Positions 47,168-56,874 of a stretch of 64,000 nt of DNA are shown piece by piece. The notes under the pieces were generated by a model. It was not told the DNA's origin. It saw only the letters and a list, made by a program, of their open reading frames with translations, and searched no databases. Made by a program: the position numbers and the translations under genes. The stretch's first letter is position 1. The number at the start of each line of letters is the position of its first letter. Source of the DNA: Mycetocola saprophilus. Lineage in GTDB: Bacteria > Actinomycetota > Actinomycetes > Actinomycetales > Microbacteriaceae. The stretch covers positions 558,001 through 622,000 of the forward strand of contig NZ_JOEC01000001.1 of the NCBI RefSeq assembly GCF_000718085.1, written 5' to 3'.

Positions 47168-48589
47168 ATGAACGCCTCGAACCACACCATCCCGCAAAAC
47201 CTGCACGATCCGATTGAGCTGAGCCTGCGCGAGACCGTGCAGAATCAGCTGCCGCGCACCCTCGCCGACCTGGGCGACCTGGTGCGGATTCCCAGCGTGG
47301 CCTGGGATGGCTTCGACCACGATTTTGTGCGCCAGAGCGCCGAGGCCATCGCCGAACTCGCCCGGGACACCGGCGTCTTCGACGAGGTAGTGATCTCGCA
47401 GGCGCCGCTCGAGGGCTCGACCGAGCTCGGCCAGCCGGCGATCCTGGCGACCCGCAAGGCGCGCGCGGGGGCACCCACCGTGGTGCTCTACGCGCACCAC
47501 GACGTGCAGCCGCCCGGAGACGACGCCGAGTGGAACACCCCGGTCTATGAGCCCACCGTGGTGGGGGACCGCCTCTATGGGCGCGGATCGGCCGACGATA
47601 AGGCCGGCGTGATGTCGCATATCGGCGCCATTCGTGCGCTGCGCGAGGTGGCCGGTACCGACTTCAACCTGGGCATCACCCTGTTCATCGAGGGGGAGGA
47701 GGAGTTTGGCTCCCGTTCGTTTGCCAACTTCCTCGCCCAGCACCGGTCAGAGCTCGCCGGCGACGCGATCGTGGTGGCCGACTCGGCCAACTGGGACACC
47801 GAAACGCCGGCGCTCACCGTGAGCCTGCGTGGCAACGTGACTTTCCGCCTCACCGTGCGCACCCTGGATCACGCGTCGCACTCGGGTATGTTCGGGGGCG
47901 CGGTTCCGGATGCGATGCTGGCAACCTTCCGCCTGCTGAACACGCTGTGGGACGCCGAGGGTTCGGTGGCCGTGCCCGGGCTGATCGTTCGCGAGGCCGA
48001 GACCCCCGCCTATGATGAGGCCCAGCTGCGCCTGGAGACCGGACTGACCGAGGGGGTCAGCCCGATCGGAAACGGCTCGATCCTCGGCCGAATCTGGGAC
48101 AAGCCCGCCATTACCGTGACCGGTATCGACGCCCCGAGCATGAAGAATGCCTCCAACACCCTGATCCCCGCGGTTACCGTGCGCGTCAGCGTGCGTATCG
48201 CCCCGGGCCAGGACCCGCAGCAGGCGCTCGAGGCAATCACCGCCCACCTGGAGGCTCACACGCCCTTCGGTGCCCAGATCTCGATCGATGACGCCGACAC
48301 CGGCAGCCCGTTCCTGGTAGACACCAGCCACCCCATCGTCACCACGGCCAAGCAGGCCATGGCCGATGCCTGGGAGGTGGCCCCGGTTGAGCTTGGCATC
48401 GGCGGCTCGATTCCCTTTGTGGCCGATCTTGTCCGTGAGTTCCCCGAGGCGGCGATCCTGATCACCGGTGTCGAGGACCCGCACTCGCGCGCCCACAGCC
48501 CGAACGAGTCGCTGCACCTGGGTGTATTCCACCGCGCCACGCTGACCGAGGCGCTGCTGCTGGCACGTCTGAACGGCCAGACCAAATAA
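47168..48589 (+). CDS. M20-family dipeptidase
   Basis: A 473-residue cytosolic metallopeptidase. Zinc ligands and catalytic residues are visible: YAHHDVQPPGD, GRGSADDKAG, FIEGEEEFGSRS and the late EDPHSRAHSPNESL. A lid domain for dimerisation lies between (about 210-380). The family includes carnosinase-like and broad dipeptidases. The substrate is unknown. The frame is open to 46517 upstream, but that part is antisense to the DUF3043 gene. The ATG at 47168 and its TAAGAT box set the start. Confidence 0.93.
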   Translation: MNASNHTIPQNLHDPIELSLRETVQNQLPRTLADLGDLVRIPSVAWDGFDHDFVRQSAEAIAELARDTGVFDEVVISQAPLEGSTELGQPAILATRKARAGAPTVVLYAHHDVQPPGDDAEWNTPVYEPTVVGDRLYGRGSADDKAGVMSHIGAIRALREVAGTDFNLGITLFIEGEEEFGSRSFANFLAQHRSELAGDAIVVADSANWDTETPALTVSLRGNVTFRLTVRTLDHASHSGMFGGAVPDAMLATFRLLNTLWDAEGSVAVPGLIVREAETPAYDEAQLRLETGLTEGVSPIGNGSILGRIWDKPAITVTGIDAPSMKNASNTLIPAVTVRVSVRIAPGQDPQQALEAITAHLEAHTPFGAQISIDDADTGSPFLVDTSHPIVTTAKQAMADAWEVAPVELGIGGSIPFVADLVREFPEAAILITGVEDPHSRAHSPNESLHLGVFHRATLTEALLLARLNGQTK

Positions 48590-48628
48590 TTTTCTGAATT
48601 CCGGGAATCCTCGATCGATGATCGCGGT

Positions 48629-48634
48629 TATCCT
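48629..48634 (+). promoter_or_regulatory. Candidate -10 box of the Fe-S protein gene
   Basis: TATCCT, about 45 bases before the ATG. GAAGGAG provides the ribosome site. Confidence 0.4.
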
Positions 48635-48679
48635 GGTTGAAGACCGTGTCCACCGCGGCACCCGTCACGAAGGAGAAAC

Positions 48680-49039
48680 ATGAGCGACGCAACAACCCTG
48701 ACCGAGGCCCCCGCCCACGGTGTGGCGCTGACCGATACCGCGGCCGACAAGGTTCGTAGCCTGCTGAACCAGGAGGGTCGCGACGACCTGCGCCTGCGCG
48801 TGGCCGTGCAGCCCGGCGGCTGCTCGGGCCTGATCTACCAGCTCTACTTTGACGAGCGCTTCCTCGATGGCGACGTAACCGTCGACTTCGACGGCGTCGA
48901 GGTCATCGTGGATGGCATGAGCGTTCCCTACCTCGATGGTGCCACCATCGACTTCGAGGACACCATCCAGAAGCAGGGCTTCACGATCGACAACCCCAAC
49001 GCGGGCAGCTCCTGCGCCTGTGGAGACTCGTTCGCCTAA
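48680..49039 (+). CDS. erpA: A-type iron-sulfur cluster carrier (ErpA/HesB family)
   Basis: A 119-residue A-type carrier that delivers Fe-S clusters to apo-proteins. The three cluster Cys are C48 (PGGCSGL), C112 and C114 (SSCACGDSF). Length is normal. It lies just upstream of the respiratory genes, including the Rieske protein QcrA, a possible client. GAAGGAG lies 6 bases before the ATG, and a strong terminator follows. Confidence 0.95.
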   Translation: MSDATTLTEAPAHGVALTDTAADKVRSLLNQEGRDDLRLRVAVQPGGCSGLIYQLYFDERFLDGDVTVDFDGVEVIVDGMSVPYLDGATIDFEDTIQKQGFTIDNPNAGSSCACGDSFA

Positions 49040-49063
49040 ATCGAGATAACTTCGACACTCCGA

Positions 49064-49102
49064 CCGAATGGGGCCCATTTTGGGCCCCATTCGGCGTTTT
49101 TT
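49064..49102 (+). terminator. Terminator after the Fe-S carrier gene
   Basis: A 14-bp perfect stem (CCGAATGGGGCCCA and complement), a TTT loop, then CGTTTTTT. Confidence 0.93.
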
Positions 49103-49180
49103 CAGTCTTTCTTGGGAAAATGAGGGTGCGTATGTAGAGCTTTGGGCCTGAATGGTCCCGAACGTGCCCCACATTCGGGA

Positions 49181-49186
49181 TACACT
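49181..49186 (+). promoter_or_regulatory. Candidate -10 box of the ctaCDF operon
   Basis: TACACT, 38 bases before the ctaC GTG. GCGAAAGGTCCCAG supplies the ribosome site. Confidence 0.45.
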
Positions 49187-49224
49187 GGACGCTGAACCAA
49201 TAGTGTCTTTGCGAAAGGTCCCAG

Positions 49225-50136
49225 GTGCGCTCGAAACGTAGACTCCGCTGGGCTTCACTCCCGTTAGCCGCCGCGCTTGTCGCGGTGCTAGCCGGTTGTA
49301 CCCAGGCCGAGCTTCACGGCTATCTCCCCGGCTTCAATAACGAGGGTGAGACCCCCGTAACCAACCACACCGAGAGGGTTGCTGCCCTCTGGACTCACTC
49401 GTGGATTGTCCTGCTCGTCGTCGGTGTTCTGACGTGGGCTCTGATCATTTGGGCAATTGTTGTCTACCGTCGCCGGAAGGGCCAGACCGGCCTGCCCGTG
49501 CAGATGCGGTACAACATGCCCATCGAGATCCTTTACACGGTGATTCCGCTGATCCTGGTGGTGGGCTTCTTCGCCTTCACCGCCCGCGATCAGGCGGCCA
49601 TCGAAACCCAGTACGAACACCCCGACGTGGAGATTCAGGTCTTCGCGAAGCAGTGGTCCTGGGACTTCGTATACCCCAAGTCTGTAGACGGCCAGGATGT
49701 CTGGACCGCCGGTGTGCAGGCTCGTCAGCTCGAGGGCGGCAAGCCCGGCGAGCTCGACCCCAAGAGCATTCCGGAGCTTTACCTCCCCGTAGGTAAGACC
49801 GTGAAGATCGCCCTGGAGTCGCGTGACGTCATCCACTCCTTCTGGGTGGTGGACTTCCTTTACAAGAAGGACATGTACCCGGGTAAGACCAACTACATGT
49901 CGTTTATCCCGCAGCGCGAAGGCGAGTTCGTGGGTAAGTGTGCGGAGCTGTGTGGTCAGGACCACTCGATGATGCTCTTCAACGTGAAGGTTGTGTCCCA
50001 GGCTGACTACGACAAGCACCTCGCCGACCTGAAGGCCGCCGGCAACGTCGGAAACTTCGGTAGCGAGTTCAACCGTAACCAGAACCTTCCCGGCATCGAC
50101 AAGCCTGCCGAGGCCGAAAAGGGAGAGGGTCACTAA
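49225..50136 (+). CDS. ctaC: Cytochrome c oxidase subunit II
   Basis: A 303-residue lipoprotein subunit of the aa3 oxidase. The signal peptide ends in LAGC with lipid-modified Cys25. Two membrane helices (about 58-80 and 100-120) precede the cupredoxin domain. CuA ligands are His204 (VIHSFWV), Cys239, Cys243 and His247 (CAELCGQDHSMM). An insertion (about 155-185, QLEGGKPGELDPKS) is typical of actinobacterial CtaC that docks on the bc1 complex. It is first in the ctaCDF operon. Confidence 0.97.
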   Translation: MRSKRRLRWASLPLAAALVAVLAGCTQAELHGYLPGFNNEGETPVTNHTERVAALWTHSWIVLLVVGVLTWALIIWAIVVYRRRKGQTGLPVQMRYNMPIEILYTVIPLILVVGFFAFTARDQAAIETQYEHPDVEIQVFAKQWSWDFVYPKSVDGQDVWTAGVQARQLEGGKPGELDPKSIPELYLPVGKTVKIALESRDVIHSFWVVDFLYKKDMYPGKTNYMSFIPQREGEFVGKCAELCGQDHSMMLFNVKVVSQADYDKHLADLKAAGNVGNFGSEFNRNQNLPGIDKPAEAEKGEGH

Positions 50137-50139
50137 ACG

Positions 50140-51852
50140 ATGTCTACTACTTTGAACATCCCGGCCGGTCAGGCCAGTGTCCTCAACCGGTCACGGGTTG
50201 AGAGCAAGGGAAACATCCTGGTCAAGTGGATCACCTCCACCGACCACAAGACCATCGGGTACATGTACCTGATCGCGTCCTTCATCTTCTTCTGCATCGG
50301 TGGCGTCATGGCGCTGCTGATCCGTGCACAGCTCTTCGAGCCCGGTCTCACCGTGATCGAGACCAAGGAGCAGTACAACCAGCTGTTCACCATGCACGGC
50401 ACGATCATGCTGCTGATGTTTGCAACCCCGCTGTTCTCGGGTTTCGCAAACGCACTGATGCCGCTGCAGATCGGTGCTCCCGACGTGGCCTTCCCGCGTC
50501 TGAACGCCTTCGCCCTGTGGCTGTACGTCTTCGGTAGCCTCATCGCCGTGGGCGGATTCCTTACCCCGCAGGGTGCCGCCTCGTTCGGTTGGTTCGCGTA
50601 TGCGCCACTATCGAGTCAGACATACTCACCGGGTATCGGCGGAAACCTCTGGGTTCTGGGACTGGCGATGTCCGGTTTCGGTACCATCCTGGGTGCCGTG
50701 AACTTCATCACCACGATCATCACGATGCGTGCCCCGGGTATGACGATGTGGCGTATGCCCATCTTCACCTGGAACACCCTGGTGACCTCGCTGCTGGTTC
50801 TGATGGCCTTCCCGGTCCTGGCCGCCGCACTGTTTGCGCTGGCCGCCGACCGAGTCTTTGGCGCCCATATCTTCGACGCCGAAAACGGCGGCGTGATGCT
50901 GTGGCAGCACATGTTCTGGTTCTTCGGTCACCCCGAGGTGTACATCATCGCCCTGCCGTTCTTCGGTATCGTGTCCGAGATCTTCCCGGTGTTCAGCCGC
51001 AAGCCGATCTTCGGTTACAAGACCCTGGTCTACGCAACCATCGCGATCGCCGCCCTGTCGGTGACCGTGTGGGCCCACCACATGTATGTGACCGGTTCGG
51101 TCCTGCTGCCGTTCTTCGCGCTGATGACCATGCTCATCGCCGTGCCGACCGGTGTGAAGATCTTCAACTGGATCGGTACCATGTGGCGCGGTTCGGTCAC
51201 CTTCGAGACCCCGATGATCTGGTCGCTCGGCTTCCTGATCACCTTTGTCTTCGGTGGTCTGACCGGCGTGATCCTGGCATCGCCGCCGCTTGACTTCCAC
51301 GTCTCCGACACCTACTTCGTGATCGCCCACTTCCACTACGTGGTGTTCGGTACCGTGGTGTTCGCGATGTTCGCCGGATTCTACTTCTGGTGGCCCAAGT
51401 GGACCGGCAAGATGCTCAACGAGAAGCTGGGTTACTGGCACTTCTGGCTGCTGTTCATCGGCTTCCACACCACCTTCCTGATCCAGCACTGGATCGGTGT
51501 GATGGGCTTCCCGCGTCGTTACTACACGTACTCGCCCGCGGATAACATCACCTGGATGAACCAGCTCTCCACCATCGGATCCTTCATCCTCGCGGTCTCG
51601 CTGATTCCGTTCTTCCTGAACGTGTACATCACCGCCCGAAAGGCACCGAAGGTCACCGTGAATGACCCCTGGGGTTATGGTGGATCGCTCGAGTGGGCCA
51701 CCTCGTGCCCGCCCCCGCGTCACAACTTCACGTCGATCCCGCGGATTCGCTCCGAGCGTCCCGCCTTCGACCTGAACCACCCCGAGGCTGCCGAGTTCAC
51801 CGGCCGCGATACCCCGGCAATTACGACCGTTGAAGAAGGAGGAGCGAAGTAA
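50140..51852 (+). CDS. ctaD: Cytochrome c oxidase subunit I
   Basis: A 570-residue haem-copper oxidase subunit with twelve membrane helices. Visible ligands are the low-spin haem His in [11 protein letters not shown], CuB and cross-linked residues in [11 protein letters not shown], and [18 protein letters not shown] carries the haem a3 and a His. It reduces oxygen and pumps protons. It starts 3 bases after ctaC and overlaps ctaF (TAATG). Confidence 0.98.
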   Translation: MSTTLNIPAGQASVLNRSRVESKGNILVKWITSTDHKTIGYMYLIASFIFFCIGGVMALLIRAQLFEPGLTVIETKEQYNQLFTMHGTIMLLMFATPLFSGFANALMPLQIGAPDVAFPRLNAFALWLYVFGSLIAVGGFLTPQGAASFGWFAYAPLSSQTYSPGIGGNLWVLGLAMSGFGTILGAVNFITTIITMRAPGMTMWRMPIFTWNTLVTSLLVLMAFPVLAAALFALAADRVFGAHIFDAENGGVMLWQHMFWFFGHPEVYIIALPFFGIVSEIFPVFSRKPIFGYKTLVYATIAIAALSVTVWAHHMYVTGSVLLPFFALMTMLIAVPTGVKIFNWIGTMWRGSVTFETPMIWSLGFLITFVFGGLTGVILASPPLDFHVSDTYFVIAHFHYVVFGTVVFAMFAGFYFWWPKWTGKMLNEKLGYWHFWLLFIGFHTTFLIQHWIGVMGFPRRYYTYSPADNITWMNQLSTIGSFILAVSLIPFFLNVYITARKAPKVTVNDPWGYGGSLEWATSCPPPRHNFTSIPRIRSERPAFDLNHPEAAEFTGRDTPAITTVEEGGAK

Positions 51853-52286
51853 TGAAGTCCAACATTTCGATCCTCTGGATCCTCGCCGTCTTCTGCCTCA
51901 TTCTGGCGGGTGTCTACACCTTCTGGAACGTCATCGACCCGGCTCACGGCCGCGTCGAGTGGGTTGGTACCGTGGCCCTGCTGCTCTCGGCCATCCTCTC
52001 CGGCTTCATCGCCTTCTACCTGCGTCTGGTTTACCGGTCCCAGGGCGGCGAGCTGCCCGAGGACAACGTGGCCGCGAACATCGACGACGCCGACCCGGAG
52101 ATGGGACACTTCGCTCCGTGGAGCTGGTGGCCGTTCGTTCTGGTTGGCGGTGCCTCGGTGGTCATCATCGGCATCTCGGTCGCCCAGGAGGGTAACTTCT
52201 GGCTGGCCTGGTTCGGTGCCCCGATTGTCCTGGTCGCGCTGGTCGGCTGGGTCTATGAGTTCTACCGCGGTCGTTTCGCACACTAA
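51852..52286 (+). CDS. ctaF: Cytochrome c oxidase subunit IV (actinobacterial type)
   Basis: A 144-residue membrane subunit with four helices (about 5-25, 36-58, 90-108, 113-132) and the family motif GHFAPWSWWPF. This type is specific to actinobacteria and is part of the bc1-aa3 supercomplex. Its ATG overlaps the ctaD stop. A terminator follows. Confidence 0.95.
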   Translation: MKSNISILWILAVFCLILAGVYTFWNVIDPAHGRVEWVGTVALLLSAILSGFIAFYLRLVYRSQGGELPEDNVAANIDDADPEMGHFAPWSWWPFVLVGGASVVIIGISVAQEGNFWLAWFGAPIVLVALVGWVYEFYRGRFAH

Positions 52287-52303
52287 GGTTCAGTAACACA
52301 CGG

Positions 52304-52341
52304 GCGGGCCCGCTTCCCTTTGGGAGGCGGGCCCGCTTTGT
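52304..52341 (+). terminator. Terminator after ctaF
   Basis: A 15-bp stem (GCGGGCCCGCTTCCC with one G-U pair), a TTT loop, then TTTGTTGT. Confidence 0.9.
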
Positions 52342-52506
52342 TGTACCCGCGGCACCCGAGTGGGCACCACCCAGCCGCAGTAAGCGGCGCACCGCCGCGT
52401 ATAGCAGCTGCCTCCAGCTCGCAGCTTGCCGCATCACACGGAGCCGCAGCACGGATTGCTCGATGATGAGCGACCTACGCGGCAGCCGGCATCGGCGGGC
52501 GAAGGC

Positions 52507-53067
52507 TCAGCGGTTGCGCGTGAGCCGCCTGAGCGCCCGCAGATAGCCGTGCGAGGCGTAGGACTGCCCGAGGAGCGTCAGGGGATAGATCGGGCTCCAG
52601 CGGGGCGCACGCGGCCGCCAGAAGCCGCGCAGACGGAACCAGACGGCGTCGTCGGGTTCATGGGTGATCAGGAAGTGCTCCTGGCCCTCCTCGCGGTGCC
52701 GGGGGTCCGCCTCATATCCGAAGCCGCGGGCGATGGATCCGGGCATGAGATCGAGCCCCGGGCCCTCGGGCGGAATGCCGGCCCAGAGGATCTCGCAGTG
52801 CACGGTGGTCAGCGTGATCGGAACCAAACGCGGCAATGGCCGGTATCGCATCCGAATGGTCGCGCCCACGATGTCCGATGCCGCACCCGTAGCACCGACC
52901 AACAGTCCGGACTCGCGGTGCAACCGCCAGGAGCCGACGTCGGCCAGAACCCGGGTGTGCAGCGCCGCCCCCACACCCACTCGGAGGTCGTAGCGAATCT
53001 CGCGAAATCCCGTGGGTGTATCAGGGCCGCCATAGTGTGGCGGAGACAGAGCGGAGGAGGGCGTCAC
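52507..53067 (-). CDS. DUF1990-family protein
   Basis: A 186-residue protein. The family pattern is visible: FREIRYDLRVGVGAALH and WRLHRESGLLVG in the first half. GFGYEADPRHREEGQEHF, DAVWFRLRGFWRP and a C-terminal YASHGYLRALRRL follow. Function is unknown, and the fold is a small beta-rich domain. The GTG at 53067 has no clear ribosome site. It lies between the two halves of the respiratory gene set and has no obvious link to them. Confidence 0.85.
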   Translation of the reverse strand: MTPSSALSPPHYGGPDTPTGFREIRYDLRVGVGAALHTRVLADVGSWRLHRESGLLVGATGAASDIVGATIRMRYRPLPRLVPITLTTVHCEILWAGIPPEGPGLDLMPGSIARGFGYEADPRHREEGQEHFLITHEPDDAVWFRLRGFWRPRAPRWSPIYPLTLLGQSYASHGYLRALRRLTRNR

Positions 53068-53239
53068 GTTGGCTCGATTCGAGGTGGATGGATCGGTCCG
53101 CGGTCTATCGCGCCGGCTCGGGCGGTCGCACGGTCGAAGTCACCCCAGAATACCCGGTGCTCAGAGGCGACCGCTCAGGGGGCGCCTGGGCGCCGCGGGG
53201 GAGGGGAGTGGGTGCGCGGCACACGCCCGGTTAAACACC

Positions 53240-53274
53240 GAGTGCCGGATCCTCCAGTGGAGAATCCGGCACTC
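53240..53274 (-). terminator. Terminator of the ctaE-qcrCAB operon
   Basis: An 11-bp outer stem (GAGTGCCGGAT and complement) with an inner CTCCA/TGGAG stem, 28 bases after the qcrB stop. On the reverse strand it is followed by GGTGTTT. Confidence 0.7.
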
Positions 53275-53302
53275 TTCTGTGACGTGCTGTGTGGGGGAGC
53301 GC

Positions 53303-54925
53303 CTAGTGGTGCTCGTCGTCCCCGTGCGACTGGTCCAGTTCGTTCTGGGTGACCGGAGCGATCCGGTCCTCGAAGAACCAGCGGGACATTGCCGCGCGCA
53401 GGCGCATCGAACCGGTGATCTTGCCCTGAGCGTTCGGGCGGAGCATAACCGGAGCGTTGTCCTTGTAGCTCACGAGCTCCCAACGCTCATAGTCGGATAC
53501 CTGCTCGTGAACCTCGATGTACTCGCCGCCGGGGAGGCGGACAATGCGTCCGGTCTCGTAACCGTGCAGCGCGATCTCGCGGTCCTTCTTCTGCAGGCCC
53601 AGGCAGATGCGCTTGGTGACGAAGTACGCAATGACCGGTCCGAGGAAGAGCAGGGCCTGCAGGGTGTGGATCACACCCTCCATGGTCACCCGGAAGTGGG
53701 TGGCGATGAGGTCCGAGCTCGCGGCGGCCCACATGACCGCGTAGAAGGTCACACCGGCGGCACCGATAGCGGTACGGGTCGGGGCGTTACGCGGGCGGTC
53801 CAGCAGGTGGTGCTCACGCTTGTCGCCGCTGACCCACGCCTCGATGAAGGGGTAGATCAGGACGGTCACGATGAACAGACCCAGGATGATAACCGGCAGC
53901 AGGATTCCGAAGCTCCAGGTGCGGTCCAGCCACACAAACTCGAGGTGCGGCGGGGCCAGACGGAGCATACCGTCGGCGAATCCGATGTACCAGTCGGGCT
54001 GGGTACCCGCGGACACGGGCGAGGGGTCATACGGTCCGTAGTTCCAGATCGGGTTGATCTGGAAGAACGTCGCGCAGGCCATGATCACGCCGAACACGAT
54101 GAAGAAGAATCCACCGGCCTTGGCTGCGTACACGGGGAGGATCGGGAAGCCGACCACGTTCTCCTCGGTGCGGCCCGGGCCGGGGTACTGAGTGTGCTTG
54201 TGCACAATCAGGAACATCAGGTGCAGGGCGATGAACACGATGACCAGCGCGGGCAGGATCATGATGTGCAGCGAGTAGAGACGACCCACGATGTCCTCAC
54301 CCGGGAACTCTCCACCAAACAGGAGGAAGGAGATCCAGGTGCCGACCAGCGGGAAGGACTTGATCATGCCGTCGATGATGCGCAGACCGTTACCGGAGAG
54401 CAGGTCATCGGGGAGCGAGTAACCGGTGAAGCCCTCGGCCATGGCGAGCACGAAGAGGACAAAACCGATGACCCAGTTGATCTCGCGCGGCTTGCGGAAC
54501 GCGCCGGTGAAGAACACGCGGAGCATGTGCAGACCGATCGAGGCCACGAACAGCAGGGCGGCCCAGTGGTGGACCTGGCGCATGAGCAGACCACCGCGGA
54601 TATCAAACGAGATGTCCAGGGTCGAAGCCATAGCGGCCGACATGTGCACACCGTTCATGGGGGCATAGGAGCCCTCATAGGTGGTGTGGGTCATGGCTGC
54701 GTCGAAGAAGAAGGTCAGGAAGGTTCCCGACAGCAGGATCACAACGAAGCTGTAGAGCGCGACCTCTCCGAGGAGGAAGGACCAGTGATCCGGGAAGATC
54801 TTGCGACCGAACTCCTTGACGGCGCCCGAGATGCTCGTGCGCTCGTCGAGGTAGTTGGCAGCCTTGCCGGTGAAACCACCGGACTGCTTAGCGGGGGCCG
54901 TCGGTGCGGCCGTTGCGGTACTCAA
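53303..54925 (-). CDS. qcrB: Cytochrome bc1 complex, cytochrome b subunit
   Basis: A 540-residue membrane subunit with eight or more helices. Haem-binding His pairs lie in RQVHHWAALLFVASIGLHM and in YSLHIMILPALVIVFIALHL, given here by the short cores VHHWAA and LYSLHIM. FTGYSLPDDLLSG corresponds to the quinol site, and PVSAGTQPDWYIGF follows. A C-terminal extension of about 120 residues is typical of actinobacteria. It starts with TTG in a TTGA overlap with the qcrA stop. Confidence 0.97.
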   Translation of the reverse strand: MSTATAAPTAPAKQSGGFTGKAANYLDERTSISGAVKEFGRKIFPDHWSFLLGEVALYSFVVILLSGTFLTFFFDAAMTHTTYEGSYAPMNGVHMSAAMASTLDISFDIRGGLLMRQVHHWAALLFVASIGLHMLRVFFTGAFRKPREINWVIGFVLFVLAMAEGFTGYSLPDDLLSGNGLRIIDGMIKSFPLVGTWISFLLFGGEFPGEDIVGRLYSLHIMILPALVIVFIALHLMFLIVHKHTQYPGPGRTEENVVGFPILPVYAAKAGGFFFIVFGVIMACATFFQINPIWNYGPYDPSPVSAGTQPDWYIGFADGMLRLAPPHLEFVWLDRTWSFGILLPVIILGLFIVTVLIYPFIEAWVSGDKREHHLLDRPRNAPTRTAIGAAGVTFYAVMWAAASSDLIATHFRVTMEGVIHTLQALLFLGPVIAYFVTKRICLGLQKKDREIALHGYETGRIVRLPGGEYIEVHEQVSDYERWELVSYKDNAPVMLRPNAQGKITGSMRLRAAMSRWFFEDRIAPVTQNELDQSHGDDEHH

Positions 54926-55989
54926 TGACGCTCCCAGAAGCTCGGTCCGACAGGCTCGTGGAAGTCACTCTGAGCGACGAGGTAGCCCTCATCGTCCACG
55001 GTGATCGGGAGCTGCGGAAGGGGACGGGCGGCCGGACCAAAGATCACGGTCGCGTGGTTTGCCACGTCGAACTGCGACTGGTGGCAGGGGCACAGCAGGT
55101 GGTGGGTCTGCTGCTCATACAGGGCAACCGGGCAACCCACGTGGGTGCACACCTTGGAGTAGGCGACGATGCCGTTGTAGGACCAGTTCTTACGCTCGGG
55201 GAGCTCGTTCAAGTCCTCGGGCTTCAGACGCATGAGCAGAACGATGGCCTTGGCCTTCTCATTCAGCACGTCCTTGGCGTCGTTGAGATCCTCGGGGATG
55301 ACGTGGAACGCCGAACCCAGGGTCACATCGGAGGCCTTGATGGGCGCGCCGGAAGGGTCACGCGCCAGGCGAGTGCCCTTCTTCCACATGGTGTGGTGCA
55401 GCAGCTCTACCGGGTCCTCGTCGTACGGTGCCAGACCGCGGAACAGGGCCACGGCGGGCAGCGGGAAGACAACCAGGGCGCCGATCAGCGAGTTGCGGAT
55501 GAGCGAGCGACGGCCAAAGCCGGACTCCTCATTCGCCTCCTCGAAGATCTCGATGGCGCGGGCGCGGGTCTCGTCGGTACCGCGCACGGGGTGGCGGTGG
55601 TCCACGGACTCGTGGTCGGCCATGAGGGCCTTACCCCAGTGGACGGCTCCGATACCCAGGGCCATCAGGGCCAGGGTGGCACCGAGGCCGATGAAGAGGT
55701 TGTTTGACCGAACCAGTTCCATCTGGCCGTCGATCGGGAACATCATGTAGGCGGCAACGGCCCACAGGCTTCCCACGGCGGAGAGGAAGAAGAGGATGAA
55801 GACAGTGCGCTCGGCCTGCTTTTCCTTCTTCGGGTTCAGGTCGGTGACGCGCTGACGGTGTTCCGGGTGACCCGGGTTCTCAACGGCGTCGGGGCTCACC
55901 ACGCCTGTGCCGGAATCTTCCGGCAGCAGGTCATGGGAAGAGGAGTTCGCAGCGGCGAGATCCTTGCCGCTGTTATCGTCCTGTGCCAT
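54922..55989 (-). CDS. qcrA: Cytochrome bc1 complex, Rieske iron-sulfur subunit
   Basis: A 355-residue Rieske protein. Three N-terminal membrane helices (about 55-75, 90-112, 165-185) are the actinobacterial form. The 2Fe-2S ligands are in CTHVGCPV and CPCHQSQFD. It passes electrons from quinol to QcrC. GGAG lies 4 bases before the ATG. Confidence 0.97.
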   Translation of the reverse strand: MAQDDNSGKDLAAANSSSHDLLPEDSGTGVVSPDAVENPGHPEHRQRVTDLNPKKEKQAERTVFILFFLSAVGSLWAVAAYMMFPIDGQMELVRSNNLFIGLGATLALMALGIGAVHWGKALMADHESVDHRHPVRGTDETRARAIEIFEEANEESGFGRRSLIRNSLIGALVVFPLPAVALFRGLAPYDEDPVELLHHTMWKKGTRLARDPSGAPIKASDVTLGSAFHVIPEDLNDAKDVLNEKAKAIVLLMRLKPEDLNELPERKNWSYNGIVAYSKVCTHVGCPVALYEQQTHHLLCPCHQSQFDVANHATVIFGPAARPLPQLPITVDDEGYLVAQSDFHEPVGPSFWERH

Positions 55990-56030
55990 TGTGCTCCTTA
56001 CGTGATTGCAGTGTCATGATCAGGGCCGTC

Positions 56031-56852
56031 CTAGTTGGACTTGGCCGTGATCCAGACCGTAAGCGCCACAACGGCGCCGAGGCCAAAAATCCAGATGAAC
56101 AGACCCTCGGCCACCGGGCCGAGCGATCCGAGTCCGATACCACCGGGGTTACCGATCTTCTCCTGGTACTTCAGCGCGGTGATGATGTCGCGCTTGCCCT
56201 CGGGGGAGATGTTCATGTCGTTGAACACCGGCATGTTCTGCGGGCCGGTGATCATTGCCTCGTAGATGTGAGCCGGGGTAACCCCGACCAGGCTGGGGGC
56301 GAACTTGCCCTCGGTCAGTGCACCACCGGCACCGGCCACGTTGTGGCACATGGCGCAGTTGATGCGGAAGAGCTCCGCACCGTGAGCGGCGTCACCGTCT
56401 GCATCCAGGTACTTGGCGTCCGGGATGGAGGGGCCGGGAGCGGTGCTTCCGACGTACACGGCGAGCTGGTTGATCTGCTCCTGGGTGAACTGAACGGGCT
56501 TCTTCTGAGCCTGCGGTCCGTGGCCCTGCATGGGCATACGGCCGGTTCCGACCTGGAAGTCGACCGCGGCGGCACCCACACCGATCAGGCTGGGACCGTC
56601 GCTGGTGCCCTGGGCGTTGAGACCGTGGCAGGTGGCGCAGTTCGCCTGGAACAGCTTCTTGCCGTCCTCAACGTTGGACTGGCTGGCTGCGGCCGGCGCG
56701 GGCTGAGCGTTGGCGGTGGTTGCGCTCACCGCGGCGTAGGCGCCGCCGGTGAACAGCAGGCCGACAGCAATAAGCGCCGCGGCGGCAGCCGGGGAACGGC
56801 GACCGGTGCGGCGGCTCTTGCCGGCGGCTGGACGTGAAGTTTTGCGTGACAT
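56031..56852 (-). CDS. qcrC: Cytochrome bc1 complex, dihaem cytochrome c subunit
   Basis: A 273-residue dihaem c-type cytochrome. An N-terminal signal/anchor helix (about 20-42) is followed by two haem domains with CATCH (72-76) and CAMCH (about 166-170). A C-terminal anchor helix (about 248-268) ends the protein. In actinobacteria it replaces soluble cytochrome c and hands electrons directly to CtaC, which is why the bc1 and aa3 complexes form one supercomplex. Confidence 0.97.
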   Translation of the reverse strand: MSRKTSRPAAGKSRRTGRRSPAAAAALIAVGLLFTGGAYAAVSATTANAQPAPAAASQSNVEDGKKLFQANCATCHGLNAQGTSDGPSLIGVGAAAVDFQVGTGRMPMQGHGPQAQKKPVQFTQEQINQLAVYVGSTAPGPSIPDAKYLDADGDAAHGAELFRINCAMCHNVAGAGGALTEGKFAPSLVGVTPAHIYEAMITGPQNMPVFNDMNISPEGKRDIITALKYQEKIGNPGGIGLGSLGPVAEGLFIWIFGLGAVVALTVWITAKSN

Positions 56853-56874
56853 GGCTTTATTAGGCTCTCGGTTG

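Noticed and set aside
53088..53234. A short forward frame between the DUF1990 gene and the qcrB terminator
   Set aside because: No ribosome site, no recognisable sequence and very GC-rich Arg/Gly codons. It is more likely non-coding.
53069..54902. A 619-codon forward frame over qcrB
   Set aside because: It is antisense to qcrB, which has full haem and quinone motifs.
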